Shown: one piece after another, positions 33,224-44,199 of the stretch
How positions within the stretch are numbered: position 1 is the first letter of the stretch
Layout of the letters: each line of letters starts with the position of its first letter
Source: a bacterium
GTDB taxonomy: Bacteria > Desulfobacterota > DSWW01
Assembly: GCA_028277985.1 (NCBI GenBank)
Contig: JANQFG010000032.1
Span: 1 to 53,547, forward strand
Direction: 5' to 3'
DNA length: 53,547 bases
Translations under genes and position numbers: made by a program
Notes under the pieces: generated by a model
The model's database searches: none
What the model was told of the DNA's origin: nothing
The model's input: the letters and a program-made list of their open reading frames with translations, nothing else

Positions 33224-33257
33224 CTCGTATATGCGCACGCCTTTGCTCACATACGAG
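33224..33257. promoter_or_regulatory. Candidate enhancer site for the sigma54 activator
   Basis: CTCGTAT (33224-33230) is inverted as ATACGAG (33251-33257). With one mismatch the half-sites extend to CTCGTATRTG. The site lies about 90-120 bases upstream of the -12 element of the sigma54-type promoter, the usual range for activator binding, and about 190 bases before the activator's own start codon. Binding is inferred. Confidence 0.5.
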
Positions 33258-33440
33258 CTGCTGTTTGACATCAAGCCCGGCGTTCACTACGATGAAATGG
33301 AGAGACATGGGCGTTCGAGAGCGAAAGCAGACGCGCTCTTCGTCTCGCCCGAAAATCCTCGCACGGAAGTGTCAACATCCGAGCACCGAGAGAGCGGAGG
33401 CTTGCCTCGCGAGAAAGAACCGCCATTCACAGGAGAGACC

Positions 33441-36557
<3,117 letters not shown>

Positions 36558-36596
36558 CACGCATGTTGCAGGAAACCTTCAACTGCGAGCGTCTGC

Positions 36597-38651
36597 TCAA
36601 CCGATGACGCAGATCAGCTCATCCTTGGTGACCGAGTCGCCGCTCCCGAAGTAGATCTCCTTGATGGTCCCGCTCACCGGAGCAGGAATCGAGTTCTCCA
36701 TCTTCATCGCCTCCAGGACAAGGACCGTATCTCCCTCCTGCACCGTATCACCCACTTTCACCTCGATGCTGATAATCAGGCCCGGCATCGGGGCCGTAAG
36801 GGGCGTACCTTCCACGGCCGATTTGGCGGCGGCCGGCGCGGGGTCCGCCGTCTGCTGCACCGGCGGAGGGGGAGGAGGTGGTGGTGCCGAGGGCTGGGGC
36901 ACGGCTGGAGGAGGCCCGGGCGGTACGGCCTGTGCGATCTGCGGTTGCTGGGGAGAGGCGCAGGCCTGCACATAGCTGACAACGGGCGCTCCGCTGCCGC
37001 CTTCCTCTACACCCACCTCGAAGAACTCGTCATCCACAAAGACCTTGAAGGTGCGCAGGTTCAGGCCCTTGGGCGGCACCTTCTGCTGCTTCTTCTCGAT
37101 CAGCTCACCCTCCTTCGCCTTCTTGATCCATTCCTCTTCCGCCTTGACTGCGTCGAGGGTCTTCGGCTTCACCGAATCCGGGGCCTCCTCGAGACCGTAT
37201 TTCCACTTGAGGAACCGCCTTCCCGTGACAGGATAGATGGCACAGATCAACTGATCGTCCAGATCCTTTGCGAGCCCTCCCACGTCCTTCTGGACCTCCT
37301 CGAGTTCCATGTCCAGGACGTCCGCGGGTCTGCACGTAATCGGCTTCTCTCCTCTCGGGTATCCTTTCAGCGCCTTCTTCTGCACCTTCTTGTCGATCGG
37401 TATGGCGGTCTTTCCGTAGAGACCGTAGCAGAGATCCTTCACCTGCGCCGTGATCATCTTGTACCGTTCCTTCTTGTTGTCGAACAGTACGTTGTTCACG
37501 GTCTGGATGCCGACAATCTGGCTCGTAGGCGTCACCAGGGGAATCTGCCCGAGCTCTTTCCTTACGCGAGGAAGCTCTTCATAGACCTGGTCCAGCTTGT
37601 CCAGGGCATTCATCTCCCGGAGCTGATTCACCAGATTGGAGAGCATGCCTCCCGGGGTCTGGTGGAGGAGCACGTTGATGTCGATGACCGACATCTTGGT
37701 GTCATTGAGCAGGTGTCGGTACTTGGGAACGATCTCTTTCTCCAGAACCTCGTTGATGTTTGCCAGCAGGCGGATATCGAACCCTGTATCCCGGTTGGTC
37801 CCGAGCAGGGTCATCACCAGGGGCTCTATGGCTGCGTGGGAGGTGCGATAGGCGTAGGGGGACATGCACGTGTCCACAATATCCACCCCGGCTTCGATCG
37901 CCTTCAGATGGCTCATGGGGGACATGCCGGATGTGAAGTGGCTGTGCAGGTGTATGGGCGCCTTCACCGCCTTCTTCAGGGCCTTGACAAGGTCGTAGGC
38001 ATCGTAGGGAGCAATCAGGCCTGCCATGTCTTTGATGCAGATGCTGTCGGCCCCCATCGACTCCAGATCTTTTGCCTTCTTCACGTAATAGTCCAGGGTA
38101 TAGACATCACCGCCCATGCGAGGCTCGGTCATGGTGTAGCAGATGCATCCCTGAAAGTGCTTGCCCGCCTCCTTGATCCCTTCCACCACGGTTTCGAAGT
38201 TCCGGTAGTCGTTCAGAGCATCGAAAGTTCTGAAGACGTCCATACCGTTGGCTGCGGCGCGCTCCACAAAGGCTCGGGCCACATCGTCCGGATAGTTCCT
38301 GTACCCGACCAGATTCTGTCCACGCAACAGCATCGAGAAGGGGGTTCGCTTGAAGTAGCGCTTCAATGTACGCAACCTCTCCCACGGGTCCTCGTTCAGA
38401 AACCGGTGCATGGTGTCAAAGGTCGCGCCACCCCAGACCTCCACCGCCCAGAAGCCGACCTCGTCCATCATCTCGGCGACCGGAATCATGTCCTCGGTTC
38501 GCCCCCTTGTGGCAAAGAGTGACTGATGCCCGTCCCGCAGGGTCAGGTCCTGGACCTTTACCGGGTTCTTCGCCTTGGGTCTCTTCTTCCTGTAGTCCAT
38601 CTTGGTGATCTGTACCTGATCGTGTTTGCTCGCCTGCACTTTCTTGGCCAT
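36597..38651 (-). CDS. Biotin-dependent carboxyltransferase subunit (PycB/OadA-like)
   Basis: The 684-aa protein starts at the ATG after the 33-residue non-protein-like extension. An HMGL-like TIM barrel opens with VQDLTLRDGHQSLFATRGRTEDM and has SICIKDMAGLIAPY and HLHSHFTSG metal ligands. The conserved PycB/OadA middle domain follows. A Pro-rich linker (about 580-610, up to eight prolines in a row) leads to a biotinyl domain with EAMKMEN, K650. Members carboxylate pyruvate or decarboxylate oxaloacetate with a separate biotin carboxylase or membrane pump. Neither is in this window, so it needs one encoded elsewhere. It is the last gene of the TetR-led operon; its role there, possibly anaplerosis from acetyl-/propionyl-CoA, is inferred. 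Confidence 0.88.
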   Translation of the reverse strand: MAKKVQASKHDQVQITKMDYRKKRPKAKNPVKVQDLTLRDGHQSLFATRGRTEDMIPVAEMMDEVGFWAVEVWGGATFDTMHRFLNEDPWERLRTLKRYFKRTPFSMLLRGQNLVGYRNYPDDVARAFVERAAANGMDVFRTFDALNDYRNFETVVEGIKEAGKHFQGCICYTMTEPRMGGDVYTLDYYVKKAKDLESMGADSICIKDMAGLIAPYDAYDLVKALKKAVKAPIHLHSHFTSGMSPMSHLKAIEAGVDIVDTCMSPYAYRTSHAAIEPLVMTLLGTNRDTGFDIRLLANINEVLEKEIVPKYRHLLNDTKMSVIDINVLLHQTPGGMLSNLVNQLREMNALDKLDQVYEELPRVRKELGQIPLVTPTSQIVGIQTVNNVLFDNKKERYKMITAQVKDLCYGLYGKTAIPIDKKVQKKALKGYPRGEKPITCRPADVLDMELEEVQKDVGGLAKDLDDQLICAIYPVTGRRFLKWKYGLEEAPDSVKPKTLDAVKAEEEWIKKAKEGELIEKKQQKVPPKGLNLRTFKVFVDDEFFEVGVEEGGSGAPVVSYVQACASPQQPQIAQAVPPGPPPAVPQPSAPPPPPPPPVQQTADPAPAAAKSAVEGTPLTAPMPGLIISIEVKVGDTVQEGDTVLVLEAMKMENSIPAPVSGTIKEIYFGSGDSVTKDELICVIG

Positions 38652-38712
38652 GATCGGGCTCCTATCCCTTTCTGGAATGGTCGTCCTAACCTGTTTCGAA
38701 TCATGCGGACGT

Positions 38713-38997
38713 TCAGTAGGTGTAGATCTCGTATTCGGTCTTCTCCCCAAGCACTCGGTCCACCTTCTCCTGGATGCGCAACCGTTCCTCGCTGGTCAGC
38801 CAGGCCCGCCAGGACTCGAGGGTCTTCCAGTTGCTGATCACCAGTTGCTCCCCGGGGTTGTCCACCCTCCGGAGGGTCTCCCCGGAGATGTAGCCGGGCT
38901 GGTTGGTCGCATGTGTCCTCAATTCCAGAAGGAGCGGCATCAGATCCGCCACCTTCTGGGCCGGCACGACTCGTTTCATCAGAACCTTGAAAGCCAT
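38713..38997 (-). CDS. ABM-domain protein
   Basis: The 94-aa protein has the antibiotic-biosynthesis-monooxygenase-type ferredoxin-like fold: VLMKRVVPAQKVADLMPLLLELRTHATNQPGYISGETL followed by VISNWKTLESWRAWLTSEERLRIQEKVDRVL. Such dimers are monooxygenases, heme-degrading enzymes or simple binding proteins. No metal or heme ligand can be assigned here, and in an apparently anaerobic catabolic operon a non-oxygenase role is more likely. AAGGAG precedes its ATG. It lies between the dehydrogenase (33 bp) and the carboxyltransferase (61 bp). Confidence 0.78.
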   Translation of the reverse strand: MAFKVLMKRVVPAQKVADLMPLLLELRTHATNQPGYISGETLRRVDNPGEQLVISNWKTLESWRAWLTSEERLRIQEKVDRVLGEKTEYEIYTY

Positions 38998-39030
38998 CTC
39001 GTTCTCCTTGTCGATTCGATTGAAATAAAC

Positions 39031-40179
39031 TTATAGGCCCATTCGTTTCGCTATGATCATCTTCATCACCTCGGTGGTGCCCGCGTACAGGGTCTGCACC
39101 CGCGCATCCACCCAGGCACGGGCAACCGGGTATTCGACCATGTACCCGTACCCCCCGTGCAGTTGGAGGCACTGGTTCGCCACACGATTCAGCATCTCCG
39201 TAATCCACCACTTCGCCATGGAGACCTCGGTGACGATATCCTCACCCTTCATGTGTTCCACGATCAAGCGGTCGATCATCGTGCGGCCGAGCTCGATCTC
39301 GGTGGCCATCTCGGCCACCTTGAACTGGGTGTTCTGCATGGACGACAGGGGCTTGCCGAAAAGCTCGCGACTCCTGCAGTATTCGATCGTGTCCTCCAGG
39401 ATCACCTCTGCCCTGACCTGGGCGCTCATGGAAACCACCAGACGCTCCTGCTGCAGCTTTTCCATGAGGTAGATGAATCCCTTGCCCTCTTCTCCAAGAA
39501 GGTTGTCGGTGTGAACTCGACAGTCCTCGAAGTACATCTCTGCCGTATCCTGGAAAGGGATCCCGATCTTCTCGAGCTTCTCGCTCACCGTGAAGCCGGG
39601 GGTGCCCCGTTCGACCACGAAGAGACTCATACCCTGGTGCGGACTCACCTCGGTATCCGTCTTGACGGCAAGCACGACCAGGTCCGCCTGCGTTCCGTTG
39701 GTGATGAAGGTCTTCTGGCCGTTGATCACGTAGCCGTCCCCGTCCCGCTTCGCCGTGGCCCGTATGGCAGCCAGGTCCGACCCGGCGCCCGGCTCCGTCA
39801 TGGCAACGGCCGAGATTTTCTCGCCGGTAACAGCCGCGGGCATCCACTGCGCCTTTTGCTCGGGACTGCCGTAGCTGGCGATGTAGGGCATGACCATGTC
39901 GCTGTGCAATGGGACACCCACTGCTGAATCGCCCAGGTAGCGGGCAATCTCTTCGGCGAGAACGACCGAAAACAGGAAATCCGCGCCCATTCCCCCGTAC
40001 TCCTCCGCCACCCACGGGCAGAGAGCCCCTTGCTCGCCCAGTTTCTTCCAGTATTCCCTGGGCATGACGCCCGAATCGCACCATTTCTCCAGATGAGGGA
40101 CGCATTCGTTCTCGAGAAAGCGCTTGAGGCTGTCTCGAAAGATTTCGTGTTCTTGTTCGAACGGAACGGACCGCTTCAT
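39031..40179 (-). CDS. Acyl-CoA dehydrogenase (long-chain/isovaleryl-type base)
   Basis: The protein is about 382 aa. The ATG at 40179 is preferred because GGGAG lies six bases upstream; another Met is two codons earlier. The middle domain has MTEPGAGSDLAAIRATA (128-144) and GYVINGQKTFITNG. The C-terminal loop is YAGTTEV, so the classical YEG Glu is missing. E245 in LQQERLVVS sits at the position of the long-chain dehydrogenase base, so it should be active as a homotetramer. Arginines RSRELFGKPL are conserved. It may act on branched or long acyl chains in the TetR-led operon. Confidence 0.88.
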   Translation of the reverse strand: MKRSVPFEQEHEIFRDSLKRFLENECVPHLEKWCDSGVMPREYWKKLGEQGALCPWVAEEYGGMGADFLFSVVLAEEIARYLGDSAVGVPLHSDMVMPYIASYGSPEQKAQWMPAAVTGEKISAVAMTEPGAGSDLAAIRATAKRDGDGYVINGQKTFITNGTQADLVVLAVKTDTEVSPHQGMSLFVVERGTPGFTVSEKLEKIGIPFQDTAEMYFEDCRVHTDNLLGEEGKGFIYLMEKLQQERLVVSMSAQVRAEVILEDTIEYCRSRELFGKPLSSMQNTQFKVAEMATEIELGRTMIDRLIVEHMKGEDIVTEVSMAKWWITEMLNRVANQCLQLHGGYGYMVEYPVARAWVDARVQTLYAGTTEVMKMIIAKRMGL

Positions 40180-40181
40180 CT

Positions 40182-40412
40182 TCATCTCCCTCTTCGAAAG
40201 ATTCTGAGCTCCATCAAGTTGCGAAAGCGCATCACTTCCATTCGTCCACTGGCGGCCCACATCGATCCCGAGGGCTGGACCTGTGGGCTCACCGAAGGAG
40301 GAGGCGTTTGAGGGACCACCGTCTGCTCCTGCATGGCGTGCTCCCTTTCCGCCTTCAGGTATTGGATCACCCCGATGGTCGCGGCAATGATCTGTTTCGG
40401 ATTCTTTTTCAT
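40182..40412 (-). CDS. Small protein resembling carboxylase/decarboxylase accessory subunits
   Basis: The 76-aa protein has an N-terminal amphipathic helix (KKNPKQIIAATIGVIQYLKAERE), a Pro/Gln/Ser linker (PQTPPPSVSPQVQP), and a basic helical end with WAASGRMEVMRFRNLMELRIFRR. The layout resembles the small epsilon/gamma subunits found with biotin-dependent decarboxylases, whose tails read like W.xxGRxExMxxR; that similarity is from memory. A GGAGA site lies seven bases before the ATG. In this operon the PycB-like protein could be its partner. An adaptor of unknown role is equally possible. Confidence 0.55.
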   Translation of the reverse strand: MKKNPKQIIAATIGVIQYLKAEREHAMQEQTVVPQTPPPSVSPQVQPSGSMWAASGRMEVMRFRNLMELRIFRRGR

Positions 40413-40426
40413 CTTCGCTTCTCCGG

Positions 40427-40843
40427 CTATGCGGGTTCGAAGGCCAGCACGGCCCTCGCCTCTTCCCCTTCGCCTCTATGCAGAATCTTGGCAGACAGGG
40501 ATGTGCCGATTTCGATGGTCTCCGGATTCTTCGTGTCAACGCCCTGGATACGGGCAACGACTCTCAGCCCATCGGCCAGTTCCACGACGCCCAGGCAATA
40601 CGGGTTGTTCCTGTCGAATCCCTCCGCCTTCATCGATGGGGGACCCACGGCGATGCAGGTGAAGGAGACGAGCTTGCCCTTCCCTTCCACTTCGTTCCAA
40701 TCCATCTCCGCTTTGTGGCATTCCGTGCAGATCGGCCTGGGAGGGAGAAAACGGGCGCCACAGCTCCCACAGGAGGAACCCATCAGTTTCTCTTCTTTCA
40801 GATACGCCTCGTAAGAGACATCATTGATCGGGCGGGTCTCCAC
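40427..40843 (-). CDS. DUF35 OB-fold/zinc-ribbon protein
   Basis: The 138-aa protein starts at GTG after a strong AGGAGGTG site, three bases after the thiolase stop. It has a zinc ribbon C25-x2-C28 and C39-x2-C42, then an OB-fold (KLVSFTCIAVGPPSMKAEGF and YCLGVVELADG). The gene order (thiolase first, DUF35 second) is the reverse of the other two pairs in this window. The short spacing makes complex formation with the thiolase likely. Confidence 0.87.
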   Translation of the reverse strand: METRPINDVSYEAYLKEEKLMGSSCGSCGARFLPPRPICTECHKAEMDWNEVEGKGKLVSFTCIAVGPPSMKAEGFDRNNPYCLGVVELADGLRVVARIQGVDTKNPETIEIGTSLSAKILHRGEGEEARAVLAFEPA

Positions 40844-40846
40844 GGT

Positions 40847-42112
40847 TCACCTCCTTTCGAAGATCGTAAAGGTACAGGTGCCCCCCGTACCGCCGAGGTT
40901 GTGGGTGGCGCCTATCCTCAAGTCCTTGATCGGCACCTGGCGTGGGCCCGCTTCCTGCCGAAGCTGTTTCCAGATCTCGTGAACCTGGGATACGCCCGTC
41001 GCCCCAACCGGGTGGCCCTTGCACTTGAGCCCTCCCGAGGTGTTGATCGGCTTGTCGCCGTCCAGGCGGGTTCTGCCTTCCTCCACCATCTTGTAGCCCT
41101 CGCCCGGTTTGCAGAACCCCAGATCCTCCAGGTGAAGGATCTCCGCGATGGAGAAGCAATCGTGCACCTCGGCAATCTGCACGTCCTTCGGTTCGATCCC
41201 GGCCATCCCGTAGGCCTCGTCGGCTGCGTACTGGGTCGCCTCGAAGCAGGTCAGGTCCGCCTTTGCGTGCAGGCCCTTGCCGCTTCCCTGGCCCAGACCC
41301 ACGATGTGCAGGGGTGCGTCGGTGAAGTCCCTGGCCATCTCCTCGGCAACGAGGAGGAGACAGCTCGCACCATCACTGATCGGGCAGCAGTCGAAAAGGT
41401 GCAGGGGCCAAGCGACCTCCGGATTTGCTCGCGGATCGCCCAGAAAGGCCTTTTCGTCCTCCCATGCAGGTACATCGAGGCCTTTCTTCTTCGCCTTCTC
41501 CACCTTTGCCTGCATCAGGTCCTGAATCGAGGCCTTGTACTGTCCCTTCGGGTTCAACGGGGCGTTGAGGTGACTCTTGATCGTCACGTTCATCAGGTGC
41601 TCGCGGTTCGCGCCGTACTTTGCGAAATAGGCGCTTGCCGTGGCACCGAACACGCCGGGAAAAGTGAACCCGATCTTTCCCTCGTAGGGTGTAGAGGCAA
41701 GAGCCAACCCCTCGGCCACTTCTTCGGTGGAACGTTTCGACATCTCCTCGACGCCACCGACCAGAACGATATCGTAGAACCCGGAGGCGATGGCGAACAC
41801 GCCTTCACGGATCGCGAGCGCGCTCGATGCGCACGCCCCCTCGGTCCGAGTGGCCGGCTTCGGAACGAGCCCGATGACGTCGGAGATGAGGGGGCCCCAG
41901 TGGGCCTGGTGGATGAAGAAGTCGTTCGTGAAATTCCCAAGATAGAGCGCATCGATATCCTTGGGGTCCATGCCTTTGTCCACAGAAGAGAGGGTATCCC
42001 GGTAAGCCTCCACAAAGAGATCCTTCGAATCCCTGTCTTTGAACATGCCGAATTTCGACATGCCCGACCCGACCACGGCCACCCCTCTGCCCAGTTTTCT
42101 CCGTTTTTTCAT
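40847..42112 (-). CDS. SCP2-type thiolase (CASS nucleophile)
   Basis: The 421-aa protein carries nucleophile C94 in GACASSALA, H367 in GHPVGATG, and THNLGG (H404) in place of the second Cys. It is longer than its two relatives by an extra segment at about 200-235 (KGQYKASIQDLMQAKVEKAKKKGLDV), and it is the closest of the three to archaeal acetyl-CoA acetyltransferases that work with DUF35 and HMG-CoA synthase. It therefore looks like a real biosynthetic/degradative thiolase rather than an aldolase. A GGGAGGTG site precedes the ATG, after a strongly structured leader. Confidence 0.88.
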   Translation of the reverse strand: MKKRRKLGRGVAVVGSGMSKFGMFKDRDSKDLFVEAYRDTLSSVDKGMDPKDIDALYLGNFTNDFFIHQAHWGPLISDVIGLVPKPATRTEGACASSALAIREGVFAIASGFYDIVLVGGVEEMSKRSTEEVAEGLALASTPYEGKIGFTFPGVFGATASAYFAKYGANREHLMNVTIKSHLNAPLNPKGQYKASIQDLMQAKVEKAKKKGLDVPAWEDEKAFLGDPRANPEVAWPLHLFDCCPISDGASCLLLVAEEMARDFTDAPLHIVGLGQGSGKGLHAKADLTCFEATQYAADEAYGMAGIEPKDVQIAEVHDCFSIAEILHLEDLGFCKPGEGYKMVEEGRTRLDGDKPINTSGGLKCKGHPVGATGVSQVHEIWKQLRQEAGPRQVPIKDLRIGATHNLGGTGGTCTFTIFERR

Positions 42113-42128
42113 GATTCACCTCCCTCTG

Positions 42129-42243
42129 TTTGGAAGGGTTCCAAAGACCCGGCCTCACCCCTCGAGCCGGCATCCAGGCTCGAGGGGTCCCAAGGATATG
42201 GAGCCCCAGAGGTAAGCCCGCGTTACCACCAGAACGCCTGGGG
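42129..42243 (-). promoter_or_regulatory. Three consecutive hairpins in leader of the thiolase gene
   Basis: In the 251-bp gap (42113-42363) between SDR and thiolase, three stem-loops occur. The first is TTTGGAA/TTCCAAA (42129-42135 and 42139-42145). The second is a 12-bp ACCCCTCGAGCC stem (42157-42168 with 42177-42188, 8-base loop). The third is a bipartite CCCCAG/CTGGGG plus GGTAA/TTACC element (42204-42243). None has a T-tract, so this may be a cis-acting RNA that sets expression of thiolase relative to SDR, or a 3' end for the SDR message. The pairing is seen; the function is inferred. Confidence 0.5.
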
Positions 42244-42363
42244 CGACATCAAGCCGAAGCACACAAAGACGACCCTTTAAGTATACATCCATTTCATCTA
42301 CAGCCTAAGCCCTGGCCCCCAGCGAAGGCGGATGGATGCACGAAAAGGCTTCGACGGGACTTC

Positions 42364-43185
42364 TTAGAGTCCCCCCGTGACCTCGATGCACTGACCCGAA
42401 ACATAGTCGGACAGTGGCGACGCCAGGAACAGGATGGGTCCTGCCGCCTCTTCCACCGTGCCGGCCCTACCCATGGGGATCATCATTGTCATCGCGTCCC
42501 GCATTGCCGCCGGGATGCCCACGGCAACTTCCGCGCCTCCCCGTTCGATACTTCCGCCCGCCTCCTTCTCCTTTGTCAGGCGCGTGTCGACCCACCCGAA
42601 GGCCACGGTGTTTGCCTGCACGTTGAACGCTCCCCACTCCTTGGCCATCGTCTGGGCCATGCCCACCACGCCCGCCTTGGCTGCGGAGTAGTTCGCCTGC
42701 CCCGCATTCCCGCGGGTGCCTGCGATGGAGGACACGTTGATGATCTTTCGATTCACCACCCTCCCCTCCAGCTTTTCCTGCTTGGCCGCATCCCGCATGT
42801 AGGGCGCAGCGGCCCGGATCAGACGAAACGGGGCGGTCAGATGCACGGCGACGATCGCCTCCCACTGCTGGTCGGTCATCTTATGGGCCACCGCATCCCA
42901 GGTGAATCCCGCATTGTTTACCAGGATGTGGAGCCCTCCCCAGGTCTCTACCGCCTTCTTCACGATGCCTTCGGCGAAGGCAGGGTCTGTCACGTCTCCG
43001 GCCACCACGATCGCCTCGCCACCGGACGCCCTGATTTCACTCGCCGTCTCCTCGGCCGGCTCCGGATCCAGATCGCTCACCACCACCTTGGCTCCTTGGC
43101 CGGCGAACAGCAGGGCCGCAGCCTTTCCGATTCCCCTGCCCGAACCCGTGATGATCGCCACCTTGTCTTGCAGCATCTTCTCCAT
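42364..43185 (-). CDS. Short-chain dehydrogenase/reductase (FabG-like)
   Basis: The 273-aa protein has ITGSGRGIG near residue 13, DLDPEPAEE after the second strand (Asp favours NAD(H)), NNAGFTWDAV, a catalytic Ser in NVSSIAG, and YSAAK. An insertion around residues 205-235 (TRLTKEKEAGGSIERGGAEVAVGIP) is longer than in FabG. The C-terminus DYVSGQCIEVTGGL is conserved. It probably is a 3-hydroxyacyl-CoA dehydrogenase-type step before the thiolase of the same operon. It is the first enzyme gene after the TetR gene (38-bp gap). Confidence 0.87.
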   Translation of the reverse strand: MEKMLQDKVAIITGSGRGIGKAAALLFAGQGAKVVVSDLDPEPAEETASEIRASGGEAIVVAGDVTDPAFAEGIVKKAVETWGGLHILVNNAGFTWDAVAHKMTDQQWEAIVAVHLTAPFRLIRAAAPYMRDAAKQEKLEGRVVNRKIINVSSIAGTRGNAGQANYSAAKAGVVGMAQTMAKEWGAFNVQANTVAFGWVDTRLTKEKEAGGSIERGGAEVAVGIPAAMRDAMTMMIPMGRAGTVEEAAGPILFLASPLSDYVSGQCIEVTGGL

Positions 43186-43223
43186 TCTCTCTCTCCTCTC
43201 TGATTCTGGGTTTTTTCGACCGC

Positions 43224-43826
43224 TCAGATCTGAATCGCCCGGAACACCATCCCGCAGAGTTGTCTGGTGCTGGCGTCCACGTCAAAGGGCTCTTCCTTCA
43301 GGGCCCAGTGCATCGCGGTCTGCTCGATACCGCCGAAGATGAGGTTCCGCACCATTCCGATGTCCACATCGTCCCGGATGCTCCCCTCTTCGATTCCCTC
43401 CTGGATCAGGCTCATCAGGTCTTGATCGTAGCGTTGCATGAGATCGTATGCATGGCTCTGATAGAAACCGGGGTCCTGCCTGATTTCCAGAATGAGGAAG
43501 CGGGCGATGAAGCGTCGCCTCTTCCAGGTGTAGAGATGGGACCAGATGAATTTCCGGATTCGGTTCAGGGCGCCTTCTATGCCCCGGAGTTGAAGCTCGA
43601 GGAAGTCGAGGTACACCTCGATGTCCCTCTCCAGCAGTGCAAAGGCGAGATCCCTCTTGGTGCGGAAGTCCTCGAACAGGGTTCCCTCGGGCACCCCGGC
43701 CGTCGCGGCGATCTGGGCCGTGGTGGCACCCTGGTAGCCCTTTTCCTCGAAAAGGACCCGGGCCACGTCCAGGATCCGTTCCCGTCGCTCCTGCGACTGC
43801 TGCCTCTTGTTCGCCTTCTTCTTGAC
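43224..43826 (-). CDS. TetR-family regulator, start codon altered (GTC)
   Basis: The protein should be about 200 aa. Residues 1-20 would read KKKANKRQQSQERRERILD-like, then VARVLFEEKGYQGATTAQIAATAGVPEGTLFEDF, a full TetR helix-turn-helix. An AGGAGG site lies eight bases before codon GTC (43826-43824), where the ATG or GTG should be. The frame is closed upstream by a TAG at 43850-43848. The first standard start codon, GTG at 43766, would cut off most of helix 1. Either GTC is used poorly, the start codon has mutated, or there is a base error. The regulator is likely reduced or lost in this strain. By position it controls the SDR-to-PycB operon. Confidence 0.75.
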   Translation of the reverse strand, partial: VKKKANKRQQSQERRERILDVARVLFEEKGYQGATTAQIAATAGVPEGTLFEDFRTKRDLAFALLERDIEVYLDFLELQLRGIEGALNRIRKFIWSHLYTWKRRRFIARFLILEIRQDPGFYQSHAYDLMQRYDQDLMSLIQEGIEEGSIRDDVDIGMVRNLIFGGIEQTAMHWALKEEPFDVDASTRQLCGMVFRAIQI

Positions 43827-43864
43827 CGCCCCACCCTCCTGAAATATCTAGAATACCGATTTTT

Positions 43865-43877
43865 CGAGTAATACTCG
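43865..43877. promoter_or_regulatory. Palindrome CGAGTAATACTCG (operator candidate 1)
   Basis: A 13-bp perfect palindrome about the central A, 55 bp downstream of the -10 box of the TetR gene and 38 bases upstream of its GTC start. It matches the palindrome at 43983 at 11 of 13 positions (consensus CGAGTRAWACTCG), so the pair is a likely TetR binding site. Confidence 0.55.
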
Positions 43878-43931
43878 GAATTCTGGCCTTTGAATACTAC
43901 AAATATCGGGCTGATCTCCAATTATCAAGTA

Positions 43932-43960
43932 ATCTTATTAATTTTATTCGTTTATGTCAA
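43932..43960 (-). promoter_or_regulatory. Sigma70-type promoter of the TetR-led operon
   Basis: On the minus strand, TTGACA (43960-43955, consensus) and TAAGAT (43937-43932) are separated by 17 bp in an AT-rich stretch. The transcript would begin near 43925, with a leader of about 100 bases. Operator-like palindromes lie on both sides. Confidence 0.65.
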
Positions 43961-43982
43961 GAGGAGGCTCGGCTTGGATTGT

Positions 43983-43995
43983 CGAGTGAAACTCG
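43983..43995. promoter_or_regulatory. Palindrome CGAGTGAAACTCG (operator candidate 2)
   Basis: An imperfect palindrome (CGAGT/ACTCG arms) lies 23 bp upstream of the -35 box at 43960-43955. It is a near-copy of the 43865 site. Two sites about 118 bp apart flanking a promoter would fit DNA looping repression by the TetR protein. Confidence 0.5.
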
Positions 43996-44020
43996 AAATA
44001 GGGTTTGGTACTGTGAAATA

Positions 44021-44187
44021 GGGGCTTGGGCTCGAGGAGGGGCAGCCGGAAGCAAGGGGCTGGCGGCCGGGAGCCCGGCTCCTGCTCCCCGATACCGCTT
44101 TTGGCCCCCTCAATCGAGGCCCAAGCCCGCATATTGCATTCGACTTCGTAGCGAGAGCGGTGGAGGCAAGGCTTCGTGCAATATGCG
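44021..44187. repeat. Nested imperfect palindromes after the sulfotransferase operon
   Basis: Three dyads lie within the 373-bp gap 43827-44199. GGGCTTGGGC (44022-44031) pairs with 44119-44128. A central GCCGGGAGCCCGGC palindrome lies inside it. CGCATATTGCA (44128-44138) pairs with TGCAATATGCG (44177-44187). The last ends 13 bases past the sulfotransferase stop on the minus strand and may serve as a 3' hairpin. There is no convincing gene in the gap. The large outer stem resembles a small structured repeat unit. No matching copy was seen elsewhere in the window. Confidence 0.45.
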
Positions 44188-44199
44188 CGGGGAAGCTTC

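Noticed and set aside
33231..33440. In-frame 70-residue N-terminal extension of the sigma54 activator
   Set aside because: No ribosome site at its start, composition not protein-like, and the GTG at 33441 has AGGAGAG. The region also holds the candidate enhancer.
36945..38522. 525-codon frame on the plus strand
   Set aside because: Antisense to the biotin carboxyltransferase gene; His/Asp/Gln-rich with no motif.
38713..38997. Evidence of oxygen-dependent monooxygenation
   Set aside because: The ABM fold alone does not show oxygenase activity, and no other oxygenase is present in the window.
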